Assembly: GCF_014466955.1 (NCBI RefSeq) | Contig: NZ_AP023396.1 | Coordinates: forward strand, 7,254,001-7,318,000 | DNA: 64,000 bases | DNA from: Nocardia wallacei | Lineage (GTDB): Bacteria > Actinomycetota > Actinomycetes > Mycobacteriales > Mycobacteriaceae | Reading direction: 5' to 3' | Part shown: piece by piece, positions 37,846 through 46,069 of the stretch | Numbering within the stretch: position 1 is the first letter of the stretch | How the letters are laid out: each line of letters opens with the position of its first letter | Notes under the pieces: generated by a model | Databases searched by the model: none | Seen by the model: the letters and a program-made list of their open reading frames with translations, nothing else | What the model was told of the DNA's origin: nothing | Translations under genes and position numbers: made by a program

Positions 37846-39090
37846 GTGAAACGTCCACTCCGCGGCGTGTTCTCGTCGATAGCGCTGGTCACCGGCCTCA
37901 CCGTGGCGACCTCCGCCTGCGGTTTCGGTGGCGGCGACGCCGACGACTCGGACCCGAACACCCTGTCCTTTCTGGCACCGAGCTACAGCGACGGTACCAA
38001 GTCGGAGTGGGACCGGATCATCGACGATTTCCAGCAGCACAATCCCGGTATCCGGGTGAAGCTGCAGATCGAGTCGTGGGATTCGATCAACGACGTGGTG
38101 CGAACCAAGTTGCAGTCCCAGTCGACCACCCCCGACCTGCTCAATATCGACGCCTACTCCACCTTCGCCACCGACGGCCGGCTCTATCCGGCCGCCGAGG
38201 TGGCCTCGCCCGCCGTCCTCGGTGATATCCAGCCCGATTTCGCCCGCAACGCCTCGATCAACGGAACACAGTGGGCGCTACCGCTTTTCGCGTCCACCCG
38301 CGCGCTGTTCTACAACACCGACCTGTTCGCGCGGGCCGGTATCGCCGCGCCGCCGAAGACCTGGGCCGAGTTGACCGACGCGGCCCGGCGCATCCAAGCG
38401 CTCGGCGGCGGCGTTTCCGGCTACGGGCTGCCCCTGGGCAGCGAGGAGGCCCAGGGCGAAACCTCGATCTGGACCTTCGGCGCGGGCGGGAGCTGGTCGG
38501 ACGGCGACGCGATCACCGTCGACACGCCCGCCAACGCCACGGGCGTACGGGCGATGCAGTCGCTCGCCGACGCCGGTGTGACACAACCGAATCCGGGCGC
38601 CACCGACCGCAAGGACGTCGTCAACGCCTTCATCCAGGGCAAGATCGGCATGATCGAGGGCCTGCCCCCGGTGATCGAGATGATCGCGCAGAAGAATCCC
38701 GGGCTGAAATACGCCACCGCGCCCAGCCCGACCGAGTCCGGCGCCCCGGTGACGCTCGGCGTCGCCGACCACCTGATGGCCTTCGATAAGAACGGAACCA
38801 AGACCGAGGCGATCCGGAAGTTCCTCGACTACTTCTATTCCGCCGGTGTGTACTCGACGTTCGTGCGGAGCGAGCATTTCATCCCGATCACCACCAGCGG
38901 CACGCGGGCGATGTCCGAAGACCCTGTCGTGCGGGCGTTCTCGACCACCCTGCCCGTGGCGAAGTTCTACCCCAGCAACAACCCGAAATGGGGTGCCGCG
39001 CAAGGCGCTATCCGGCAGCAGATGGGCACCGTCGCGCAGGGCGCCGACCCGGGCGCGGTGCTGCGCAAGATCCAGCAGGCGGCGAGTTGA
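37846..39090 (+). CDS. ABC sugar-binding lipoprotein
   Basis: 414-residue family-1 extracellular sugar-binding protein. Lipoprotein signal peptide with lipobox TSAC near residue 24, then NTLSFLAPSYSDGTKSEWDRIIDDFQQHNPGIRV and PDLLNIDAYS, WALPLFASTRALFYNTDLFARAG, the usual family landmarks. GTG start (VKRPLRG) after CGAAAGG. It would capture the sugar for the two permeases that follow; by context an N-acetylhexosamine. Confidence 0.88.
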   Translation: MKRPLRGVFSSIALVTGLTVATSACGFGGGDADDSDPNTLSFLAPSYSDGTKSEWDRIIDDFQQHNPGIRVKLQIESWDSINDVVRTKLQSQSTTPDLLNIDAYSTFATDGRLYPAAEVASPAVLGDIQPDFARNASINGTQWALPLFASTRALFYNTDLFARAGIAAPPKTWAELTDAARRIQALGGGVSGYGLPLGSEEAQGETSIWTFGAGGSWSDGDAITVDTPANATGVRAMQSLADAGVTQPNPGATDRKDVVNAFIQGKIGMIEGLPPVIEMIAQKNPGLKYATAPSPTESGAPVTLGVADHLMAFDKNGTKTEAIRKFLDYFYSAGVYSTFVRSEHFIPITTSGTRAMSEDPVVRAFSTTLPVAKFYPSNNPKWGAAQGAIRQQMGTVAQGADPGAVLRKIQQAAS

Positions 39091-39998
39091 GCGGCGGCGC
39101 GGGGCAACCCGGCCGTCGATCCACCGCGACCCTGCGCGCACTGCCCTGGATCGGCCCGGTGCTGGTGCTCGTCGCGGCCGTGGTGGCCTTTCCCGCCGGC
39201 TACATGCTGTGGACATCCACGCGCCGCCTGAACGCCTACGGCCAGGACCGCGGACCGGCCGGGTTGGACAACTTCCGCGCGCTGTTCGCCATCGACGAGT
39301 TGGGCAGCGTGCTGCTGCACACCGTGGCGTGGGTGATCGCGGTCGTCGTGCTCACGCTGATGCTGTCGGCGGGGCTGGCGCAGTTCCTGAACAAGGACTT
39401 CCCGGGCCGCACCGCCGTGCGCATGGCGATCCTGGTGCCGTGGGCGGCGTCGGTCGTGATGACGACGACGGTCTTCGCCTACCTGCTGGATCCGGACGTG
39501 GGCATAGTCAACCGTTTCCTGGTCGACATCGGCGTGCTGGACCGGGGTTTCGGTTTCACCAAGGCGGCGGGACCGGCGTTCCTGGCGGCGATCGGGGTGG
39601 CGGTATTCGTCTCCGTCCCGTTCACCACCTACGCGATACTCGCCGGGCTGCAAGCGATTCCGGCCGAACTCGAGGAGGCCGGGCGGGTGGACGGGGCCGG
39701 GGCGTGGCAGCGCTACCGCTACCTCACACTGCCGCAGCTGCGCCCGGCCATCGCGGTCGCCACGATCGTCAACATCATCAACGTGTTCAACTCGCTGCCC
39801 ATCCTGCAGGTCCTCACCGGCAGCATCGCGGGCTTCTCTGCCGACACCACGACGACCTTGACATTCAAGCTGATCCGGCAGAACCAGCAGGTCGCCACGG
39901 CCGCGGCGCTGAGCGTGCTGAACTTCGCGCTGATCGCGGTGATCATCGCCGTGTACGTGAAACTGATTCGTCCGGCCGGGGAGGAGAGCGCGCGGTGA
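39087..39998 (+). CDS. ABC sugar permease, MalF/UgpA type
   Basis: 303-residue permease with six helices and the EAA loop ELEEAGRVDGAGAWQRYRYLTLPQLRPAI. The start is taken as TTG overlapping the binding-protein stop (TTGA), because no ATG or GTG fits the N-terminal helix as well. No ATPase gene lies in the locus; such importers commonly share a general MsiK-type ATPase encoded elsewhere. Confidence 0.85.
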   Translation: MSGGAGQPGRRSTATLRALPWIGPVLVLVAAVVAFPAGYMLWTSTRRLNAYGQDRGPAGLDNFRALFAIDELGSVLLHTVAWVIAVVVLTLMLSAGLAQFLNKDFPGRTAVRMAILVPWAASVVMTTTVFAYLLDPDVGIVNRFLVDIGVLDRGFGFTKAAGPAFLAAIGVAVFVSVPFTTYAILAGLQAIPAELEEAGRVDGAGAWQRYRYLTLPQLRPAIAVATIVNIINVFNSLPILQVLTGSIAGFSADTTTTLTFKLIRQNQQVATAAALSVLNFALIAVIIAVYVKLIRPAGEESAR

Positions 39999-40885
39999 CG
40001 ACCGTGAAGGCTTCGGCTGTAGCCATTGTCCCCCAGTCGGACTCGGCGCTTTCGGCACCGAAGCGGCGCCGACGCTGGGACCTGACCGTGGTCGGCATCG
40101 GGATCGCGGCGATCGTTCTCATCCCGTACGTGGTGATGGTGCTGGGCTCGCTGAAACCCCGCGCGGAGATCCTGCGCATCCCGCCCACCTACCTGCCGCA
40201 TCAGTGGCGCCCCGGCAACTACGCCACCATGTGGGACACCCCGGAGGCGCCCCTGCCGTTCAATCTGGTGAGCACCGTGGTGATCGCGGTGTGCGCCACC
40301 CTGCTGGTGCTGGCCGTGGCCGTACCGGCCGCGTATTACACTGCGCGGCGGCGCTTTCCGGGTAAGGCGGCGTTCCTGGGGCTGGTGCTCGTGACCCAGA
40401 TGTTGCAGCCGACCGTGCTGGTGACCGGCCTGCTGCGCGAGTTCCTCACCCTCGGCATCGACGACACCTGGCTGGCGATGATCCTGGTGAACGCGGCGTT
40501 CAACCTGTCGTTCGCGGTGTGGATCCTGCACAGCTTCTTCGCCTCGGTGCCGGTGGAGATCGAGGAGGCCGCCCAGCTGGACGGGCTGAGCCGGTGGCAG
40601 ACCCTGCTCCGGGTGAGCCTGCCGCTGGTGTGGCCGGGCCTGGTCACCGCGACCATCTTCGCGTTCGTGTCGTGCTGGAACGAGTTCGCGGCCAGTCTGG
40701 TGATCTTGACCACGCCGGAGAACCAGCCGCTGTCGGTGGCGTTGACGAAGTTCATCGGGCAGTACGACACGGCTTGGCAATATGTCTTCGCGATCTCTAC
40801 GGTCGGCATCGTGCCCGTTGTCATCCTGTTCGCGCTCATCGAGAAGCGCCTGGTGGCCGGCCTGACCGCCGGGAGCGTGAAATGA
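39995..40885 (+). CDS. ABC sugar permease, MalG/UgpE type
   Basis: 296-residue permease: basic N-terminus, six helices, EAA loop EIEEAAQLDGLSRWQTLLRVSLPLVWPGL, and the family ending (VAGLTAGSVK). GTG start overlaps the previous stop (GTGA). It pairs with the preceding permease. Confidence 0.88.
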   Translation: MTTVKASAVAIVPQSDSALSAPKRRRRWDLTVVGIGIAAIVLIPYVVMVLGSLKPRAEILRIPPTYLPHQWRPGNYATMWDTPEAPLPFNLVSTVVIAVCATLLVLAVAVPAAYYTARRRFPGKAAFLGLVLVTQMLQPTVLVTGLLREFLTLGIDDTWLAMILVNAAFNLSFAVWILHSFFASVPVEIEEAAQLDGLSRWQTLLRVSLPLVWPGLVTATIFAFVSCWNEFAASLVILTTPENQPLSVALTKFIGQYDTAWQYVFAISTVGIVPVVILFALIEKRLVAGLTAGSVK

Positions 40886-41670
40886 CCGCCGCGACCGATC
40901 GCTCCCAGCGCTGGAACCGGTTGCTGGAGCTGCTGGCCGACACCGGACGGCTGTCGGTGGAGGAGGCCGCCGAGCGGCTCGGGGTCTCTCCCGCCACCGT
41001 CCGCCGCGACTTCACCGCCCTCGCCGACCAGCAGCTGGCCACCCGCACGCACGGCGGCATCGTCGCCACTCAGGTCGCCTACGAACTGCCGGCCCGGTAT
41101 CGCAGCGGCGACGCGGCCAAGCAGCGGGTCGCGGAATACGCTGCGGGACTGCTGGATCCGGCCGAGGTGGTCGGCCTCAACGGCGGCACCACGACCACGG
41201 CGGTGGCCCGCGCGCTGGCCCGGCGCCCGGATCTGCCGAATACCGCCGACCATCAGATGACCATCGTCACCAACGCCCTCAACATCGCCGGCGAGATGGT
41301 GTTGCGCCCCCAGCTGCGCACCATCTGTCTCGGCGGCATGGCCCGCCGCGAATCCTACGAACTGCACGGCCCGCTGGCCGAACGCGCCCTGGCCGAACTG
41401 CGGTTGGACACGGTGGTTCTCGGCGTCGACGCGCTCTCCGCCGAGGGCGGCGCCCAGTGCCGCCACCTCGACGAGGCGGGCATCAATGCCGAAATGGCAA
41501 GGCGCGCCCGCCGAGTCGTCGTCGTAGCCACCGCCGAGAAACTGCAGCGCACCGCCCTGGCCCGCATCTGCCCCATCGAGGACATCGAGATCCTCGTCCT
41601 CGACACCGCCGCCGACCCGGCCCAGGTCGCGCGCATCCGAGAGACGGGCGTCCGCGTGGAACTAGTGTGA
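40882..41670 (+). CDS. DeoR-family regulator of the amino-sugar locus
   Basis: 262-residue DeoR protein. The N-terminal winged HTH is the family signature (RLSVEEAAERLGVSPATVRRDFTALADQQLATRTHGG). The C-terminal DeoRC domain senses a sugar phosphate (LNGGTTTTAVARAL, TIVTNALNIAGEM, VLGVDALSAEGG). ATG overlaps the permease stop (ATGA), so it is made with the importer. A role as repressor of both arms, released by a hexosamine or tagatose phosphate, is inferred, as for AgaR. Confidence 0.88.
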   Translation: MTAATDRSQRWNRLLELLADTGRLSVEEAAERLGVSPATVRRDFTALADQQLATRTHGGIVATQVAYELPARYRSGDAAKQRVAEYAAGLLDPAEVVGLNGGTTTTAVARALARRPDLPNTADHQMTIVTNALNIAGEMVLRPQLRTICLGGMARRESYELHGPLAERALAELRLDTVVLGVDALSAEGGAQCRHLDEAGINAEMARRARRVVVVATAEKLQRTALARICPIEDIEILVLDTAADPAQVARIRETGVRVELV

Positions 41671-41686
41671 CCGCAACAACTTCCGC

Positions 41687-41893
41687 CTACCCCCGGTCGA
41701 ACTCCCCAGCCTGCACGCCAGCCGTGAAGGCATCCCACTCGGCGGGGTGAAAGACGAGCGCCGGACCACCCCGATCCTTGGAGTCCCGCATCCCGACCAT
41801 CCCCCCATCCAGGTGCGCCACCTCCACGCAATCCTTCTGCGAGCCGCTGCGACTGGACTTGAACCACTTGGCCCGGGAGAGATCGATGCTCAC
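41687..41893 (-). CDS. DUF397 small protein
   Basis: 68 residues with the DUF397 pattern AKWFKSSRSGSQKDCVEVAHLDGGMVGMRDSKDRGGPALVFHPAEWDAFTAGV. Such small proteins are encoded with an XRE regulator in many actinomycetes (whiJ/abaA-like loci) and are thought to act with it. Its ATG overlaps the XRE stop (ATGA). Converges on the deoR gene. Confidence 0.9.
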   Translation of the reverse strand: MSIDLSRAKWFKSSRSGSQKDCVEVAHLDGGMVGMRDSKDRGGPALVFHPAEWDAFTAGVQAGEFDRG

Positions 41894-42780
41894 TCGCCAT
41901 ACTCCTTCGCTACAGCCAGGATGAAAGCCCTGGATTTCTCTTGTTCCAACGCTACCCGGTCGATCTCCCGCAACGCACGCCTATATCGATTCACATCCTC
42001 GTCCTGTTCGAGGTAGAGATCGCCCGCGTACTCCTCAACGTAGACCACCGGAGGCTCTACTGTCTTGGACTGCTGCAGCGGAGGGAACTCCAACAAGCTG
42101 AACGATCCAACGTATGAGCCCAGTATGCTCCGCGCCGCGAAGGGAACCACCCGTACCGAAACATTGGGCAGCTCAGAAAGTTCCACGAGCCGAACCAACT
42201 GCTCGCTCATCACCGCTGGGCCGCCCGCGTGGTCTCGCAACACCGCCTCCGAGAGAAGGGCATGGACCTCGAAACAGGGGTCATCGAGACATGCTTGTCT
42301 GCGTGTGGACCACTCGATGCGCTTCTCGATTTCTTCAGTAGGCACATCCGGCGATTCAGCCCAAGCGATTGCACGACGGTAGTTCGGGGTCTGTAGCAGG
42401 CCGGGGAGGATCGATACCCGCCATATCGTGAGGCGACTGGCCGCTTCCTCCAAGGCCAGATAGTGATCGAAGTCCCCGATGAACTGATCCGCGTAGCCAC
42501 GCCACCACCCACCACCGTGCTTGTGGGCCGTCCGCACCTCGTGGGCCAGGGCCAGCACCGTTCGTCGTTCCTTGTCCGAAGCACCGTAGGAGTCGCAGAG
42601 GATGTTCAGGAAGATGTCGTTGGGCCGGGTGTTCTGGCCGTCCTCCAACCGGCCGATGCTCTGCGCGGAGACGCCGATGATTCTCGCGGCCTCTGCCTGC
42701 TTGACCGCCGCACGCTCGCGAAGCATATGCATCTGACGCCCCAATGCCCGGCGTGCGAGGGTAGATCCAGATGTTGCCAT
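41890..42780 (-). CDS. XRE-family regulator with DUF5753 domain (WhiJ-like)
   Basis: 296 residues. N-terminal HTH: RERAAVKQAEAARIIGVSAQSIGRLEDGQNTRPN. The rest is the DUF5753 domain (GYADQFIGDFDHYLALEEAASRLTIWRVSILPGLLQTPNYRRAI, and RLVELSELPNVSVRVVPF). In Streptomyces, WhiJ-like proteins of this build control development with small partner proteins. GTGAGG serves as ribosome site for the ATG used; a GTG five codons upstream is the alternative. Divergent from a 64-residue Cys protein gene. Confidence 0.9.
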   Translation of the reverse strand: MATSGSTLARRALGRQMHMLRERAAVKQAEAARIIGVSAQSIGRLEDGQNTRPNDIFLNILCDSYGASDKERRTVLALAHEVRTAHKHGGGWWRGYADQFIGDFDHYLALEEAASRLTIWRVSILPGLLQTPNYRRAIAWAESPDVPTEEIEKRIEWSTRRQACLDDPCFEVHALLSEAVLRDHAGGPAVMSEQLVRLVELSELPNVSVRVVPFAARSILGSYVGSFSLLEFPPLQQSKTVEPPVVYVEEYAGDLYLEQDEDVNRYRRALREIDRVALEQEKSRAFILAVAKEYGE

Positions 42781-43042
42781 TTTCGTTAGCCTCACTACTG
42801 GTCGTGTACGGGTTTACGGAAGGCCCCTTTTCGGAGCGTGCTGTTACGGATCCCCCCGAAAAAGAAGTGTGGTAGCTACGGTGCGTCCGAGCCGGGTTGC
42901 ACCTTCCGCGTTTCGAGCGGTTGGCGTACAACTGATTTCACCCCCGGCAGCCGGGATGATTCGGCCACCGCTATCCAAATCCCCTGTGGCCCAGCCATTC
43001 CCTACGACAGGTATACCACGCCACCGCGACCATGGAGAAGAA

Positions 43043-43237
43043 ATGCGCGACATTCCGATAACCGACCACAGCGAATTCCCGGTGATGACGGTCGATTACG
43101 CGCACGTCATTATGCAGAACCACATCGACTGTCCCATTATGGCCTGCCCGGTCAAGCGCCAGGCCAAGTCGTGCCTCGTGCAGGCGGGTCGCCTCACCCC
43201 GGACTCGCGCCGCAGTAGCTCGGCAATGGGCTATTGA
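43043..43237 (+). CDS. Small cysteine-containing protein of unknown function
   Basis: 64 residues. The notable part is HIDCPIMACPVKRQAKSC: three Cys within 16 residues, preceded by an acidic N-terminus with VDYAHVIMQNH. GGAG lies five bases before the ATG and the next gene starts one base after its stop, so I take it as real. I know no family. About 260 bases separate it from the divergent XRE gene; that gap holds only a weak inverted repeat (CTTTTCGG / CCGAAAAAG near 42829-42864). Confidence 0.6.
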   Translation: MRDIPITDHSEFPVMTVDYAHVIMQNHIDCPIMACPVKRQAKSCLVQAGRLTPDSRRSSSAMGY

Positions 43238-43238
43238 T

Positions 43239-43703
43239 ATGCCCCGCTGTCGGATTGCCGACGCCGGGACCGGTGAGTCGAAATTGCCCGGCAAGGATCT
43301 GCTGTTGGCCGCGATGCGCGGCATGCCGCACCGCTCGCATCCGGTATTGGAGGCCGCGGCCGAGCTCGCGATTCTGCACCGGTGCCGCGCGCATTCTCCT
43401 GGCAGTCCCGGAGACGACGAAATCGACCGGCAGCGTGCCGAATTGGTGCTGGCGATCGACAGATTCGTGTTGTTCGTAACTCCGGTACCTCCGGGTGGCG
43501 CTCCTTTGCATACCGAGACGATCGGCACCATTGTGGATCGGCTGGCTTGGCACTGCACCGACGCGCATATCACCCACGCCGACGACGAGCACGCGCACGG
43601 CATGGCGGTGCTGCTGTTGCACAAACTCGCCGATGCCTATGACGAACTCAGCGAAGAGGTGGCCCGTGGCCGCCGTCGCCTCCCCTCCACCTTCCGGCCC
43701 TGA
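43239..43703 (+). CDS. DUF4254-family protein (first copy)
   Basis: 154 residues. The family core is LHTETIGTIVDRLAWHCTDAHI, followed by HKLADAYDELSEEVARGRRRLP. All helical, cytosolic, role unknown. The start codon follows the stop of the Cys protein by one base. It shares the core with the next gene, so the pair arose by duplication. Confidence 0.8.
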   Translation: MPRCRIADAGTGESKLPGKDLLLAAMRGMPHRSHPVLEAAAELAILHRCRAHSPGSPGDDEIDRQRAELVLAIDRFVLFVTPVPPGGAPLHTETIGTIVDRLAWHCTDAHITHADDEHAHGMAVLLLHKLADAYDELSEEVARGRRRLPSTFRP

Positions 43704-43774
43704 CCACGGTTCCCGGGCGAGATCACGGTATGGCATCGAATCCCGTTGCCGATCGGAAACATTCGGCGTGCAGG

Positions 43775-44227
43775 ATGACCGCCGTGGAATCGCTCCCACT
43801 CAAACACAGCCTCCTGGAGGCATGCCGCGGGACGGCGCAGGACGATAATTTCGTGCTGCGCTGTGCCTGCCGGCTGGCCGAGCTGCACGAGCAGCGGCTC
43901 GGCGGGACAACGAGTGCCGTGCGCGGCATCGATCGCGATCGTGCCCGGCTGGTGCACGACATAGACCAGTGGGTCGCAACGCAATTGCCGCGTGCGCACG
44001 GCGGTGCGCGATTACATACCGAGACGGTGGGGACGGTGGTGGATCGGCTGGCGCAGTTCTCCGCACTGGCCTACCTGACGCTGACCGACGCCCCCGAATC
44101 GACGGTCCGCGAGGCGTGGCGGCGGTTGTCGGAACTGGCGACCGCCTACGACGATCTCGCCGCCGACGTCAGCGCCGGACTGTGTCGGCTACCCGACCTC
44201 AGCGGCGACCACTCCTACGAACACTGA
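43775..44227 (+). CDS. DUF4254-family protein (second copy)
   Basis: 150 residues with the same core: LHTETVGTVVDRLAQFSALAYL and LSELATAYDDLAADVSAGLCRLPDL. Identity to the first copy is concentrated in those two blocks; the N-terminal halves have diverged. Start at MTAVESLP is a choice; an ATG at 43730 and a GTG at 43784 are also in frame. A strong hairpin follows. Confidence 0.78.
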   Translation: MTAVESLPLKHSLLEACRGTAQDDNFVLRCACRLAELHEQRLGGTTSAVRGIDRDRARLVHDIDQWVATQLPRAHGGARLHTETVGTVVDRLAQFSALAYLTLTDAPESTVREAWRRLSELATAYDDLAADVSAGLCRLPDLSGDHSYEH

Positions 44228-44246
44228 AAGCTACGCACCGTCCGAA

Positions 44247-44278
44247 CGGCGGCGCCGTCGAGGGGAGCGGCGCCGCCG
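44247..44278. terminator. Terminator hairpin between DUF4254 and lipase genes
   Basis: Perfect 11-bp stem CGGCGGCGCCG / CGGCGCCGCCG with a ten-base loop, between two convergent genes. No clear T-run, as is common in actinobacteria. Confidence 0.65.
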
Positions 44279-44387
44279 TCTGCGGGGAAGGCCGGATCAG
44301 GGCAGCTGATCCGTGCCGGTCGGACCGGCGAATTCATCGTGTCGCCACAGCCTCGAGGTCCGCCGCGATCCGGCTGTGAATCCGCTG

Positions 44388-45647
44388 TCAACCGGCCACC
44401 GAGCAGCCCGGCGGCACCGCGCGACCGGCGAACATGTCCGCCACCCACGCGCCGGTCGCGGGGATGGCGAGCGCACCCACGACGAAATGTTCGCCCGGCA
44501 GCGGGGCCAGCCGGACCTGGGCGCCACGAGCGCACCAGTCGCCGTACAGGTTCCGTGCCTGCTCGAACGGCAGCCAGTACTCGTGGACGCCGTGGTAGAT
44601 CAGCGCGGGCGAGCGTGGGGCGAGTGCGCCGAGCCGGTTGTCCGCCAGTATCTTTCGCACCATCGGGAGCGCCGTCGGGTCGGGCACGTCGGTGAAGTCT
44701 TCGACCTTCAGCGGGACGAGCGACCCGAGCACGGTCTCGCCGCCGACGCAGATGTCCTTGAGCAGGTGCGCCAGCCGCCAGCCGTTGTCGTTGAGCAACG
44801 TCAGCAGTTCGGGGTATTCGCGGGCCAGTCCGAGCGCCGCGGCGAGGAAGATCCCGGCGGCGCCGATGCTCCCGTTCATGGTGCGCCGCAACTGGTCGTA
44901 ATCGGCTGGGACGCCGCCGATCAGGGAACCGACCACCGGCAGTTCCGGCGCGTACTCCCCGGCCAGTTGCGCCGCCCACCCCGTCGCGATGGCCCCGCCG
45001 GAGTAGCCGCTCATCACGATCGGCGAATCCGGCCGCACCTCGGCCACGCCGAGATGCCCGGCCGCCCGCAGTGCGTCCAGCACGGCATGGCCGCCCATCC
45101 GCCCGGCCGCGTAGGCCTGGCGCGGGCCTTGATGGTCGGGCACGATCACGGCGTACTCGCGGGCCAGCAGCAGTCCGATCGACAGCTGATCGGCCTGCAC
45201 TCCCTCCTGCAACTGCCGCGACGGGGCACAGGTGTTGCCGAGCGAGGAGATCGGGATGTTGTAGGACACCAGCGGCCGCGAACCCGTTCCGCGCCAAGGT
45301 TTCTGCGGCGTCAGCAGGGTGGCGACCACCGGCACCGGCTCGTCCTTGGCGTTCGTGGACCGGATCAGCAGCTCGATCGACCGCACCGGAATCGGGAACC
45401 AGTTACGCACGGCACGGGACGCGAGAACGTCTCCCGGAGCACGCGTTTCGAATCCGGGCGGCGGGGTGTAGAACGGGTCGCCCAGCGGGGTCGGCAGCAC
45501 CGATTCGAGTACGCGCGGTGGATTCACGAACTCACCGAGGGGGTTCGCGCGAACCACCGACCGCTCCGCGCCGACCACGGTCGCGGCCACCGCGACCGCC
45601 ACGGCCACAGTCCACATCCGGGCCACCCACCGCCGTGCACTCGCCAC
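44388..45647 (-). CDS. Secretory lipase (LIP family), second copy in window
   Basis: 419-residue exported hydrolase. An N-terminal hydrophobic segment (MWTVAVAVAVAATVVGAE) is the signal peptide. Then PLVSYNIPISSLGNTCAPS, YAVIVPDHQGPRQAYAAG, and the nucleophile elbow SGYSGGAIATGWAA. The C-terminal His is likely in GEHFV. It belongs to the same family as the lipase at 20.2 kb but is distant. GTG start at VASARR, five bases after GGGAG; another GTG two codons upstream overlaps that site. Confidence 0.82.
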   Translation of the reverse strand: MASARRWVARMWTVAVAVAVAATVVGAERSVVRANPLGEFVNPPRVLESVLPTPLGDPFYTPPPGFETRAPGDVLASRAVRNWFPIPVRSIELLIRSTNAKDEPVPVVATLLTPQKPWRGTGSRPLVSYNIPISSLGNTCAPSRQLQEGVQADQLSIGLLLAREYAVIVPDHQGPRQAYAAGRMGGHAVLDALRAAGHLGVAEVRPDSPIVMSGYSGGAIATGWAAQLAGEYAPELPVVGSLIGGVPADYDQLRRTMNGSIGAAGIFLAAALGLAREYPELLTLLNDNGWRLAHLLKDICVGGETVLGSLVPLKVEDFTDVPDPTALPMVRKILADNRLGALAPRSPALIYHGVHEYWLPFEQARNLYGDWCARGAQVRLAPLPGEHFVVGALAIPATGAWVADMFAGRAVPPGCSVAG

Positions 45648-45746
45648 GTCCACTCCCGCTGTGCTCGCCCGCCACAGGCGGGCCTCCGCCGATTCCGCAC
45701 AAGTCACCAAGCAGCCGCCGCCGAGGACGACGGGGGAATCTCGACC

Positions 45747-45938
45747 CTACCTACCCCCATGATCAGTTTCATGTACGCCGATCGGCGCGCCGCACCCGTT
45801 CGGGGCGAGGATGAGTTGGAAATATCCGCGGAACACCAGCTCCTCGGGTATGGCCTCGTAGAGCAGTACGAGCGTGGTGAGACCGGGCAGTGCGCCGACG
45901 ACCTCGGTCGCCGTGCCGGTACGGTCAACTGCGTCCAT
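45747..45938 (-). pseudogene. Fragment of a CPBP-family intramembrane protease
   Basis: About 63 residues containing one hydrophobic helix and EAIPEELVFRGYFQLIL. The EELVFRGY block is the EExxxR motif of CPBP/CAAX-type membrane proteases, normally inside a protein of 200 residues or more with several helices. The rest of the gene is absent on both sides, so this is a remnant. The surrounding 410 bases up to the ligase gene hold no other convincing gene. Confidence 0.5.
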
Positions 45939-46069
45939 GACCGCCCAATTCTTCGGTGGAGCCTGGACCCAGATGGAGTTGCACGATCCGGACGCGGCCG
46001 TTGCCGCAGTGGCTTTCGTCGCCGTGCCGTTCGCGTCGACCGCGGTGCCGCTGTGGTGGCGGCGCCGCG

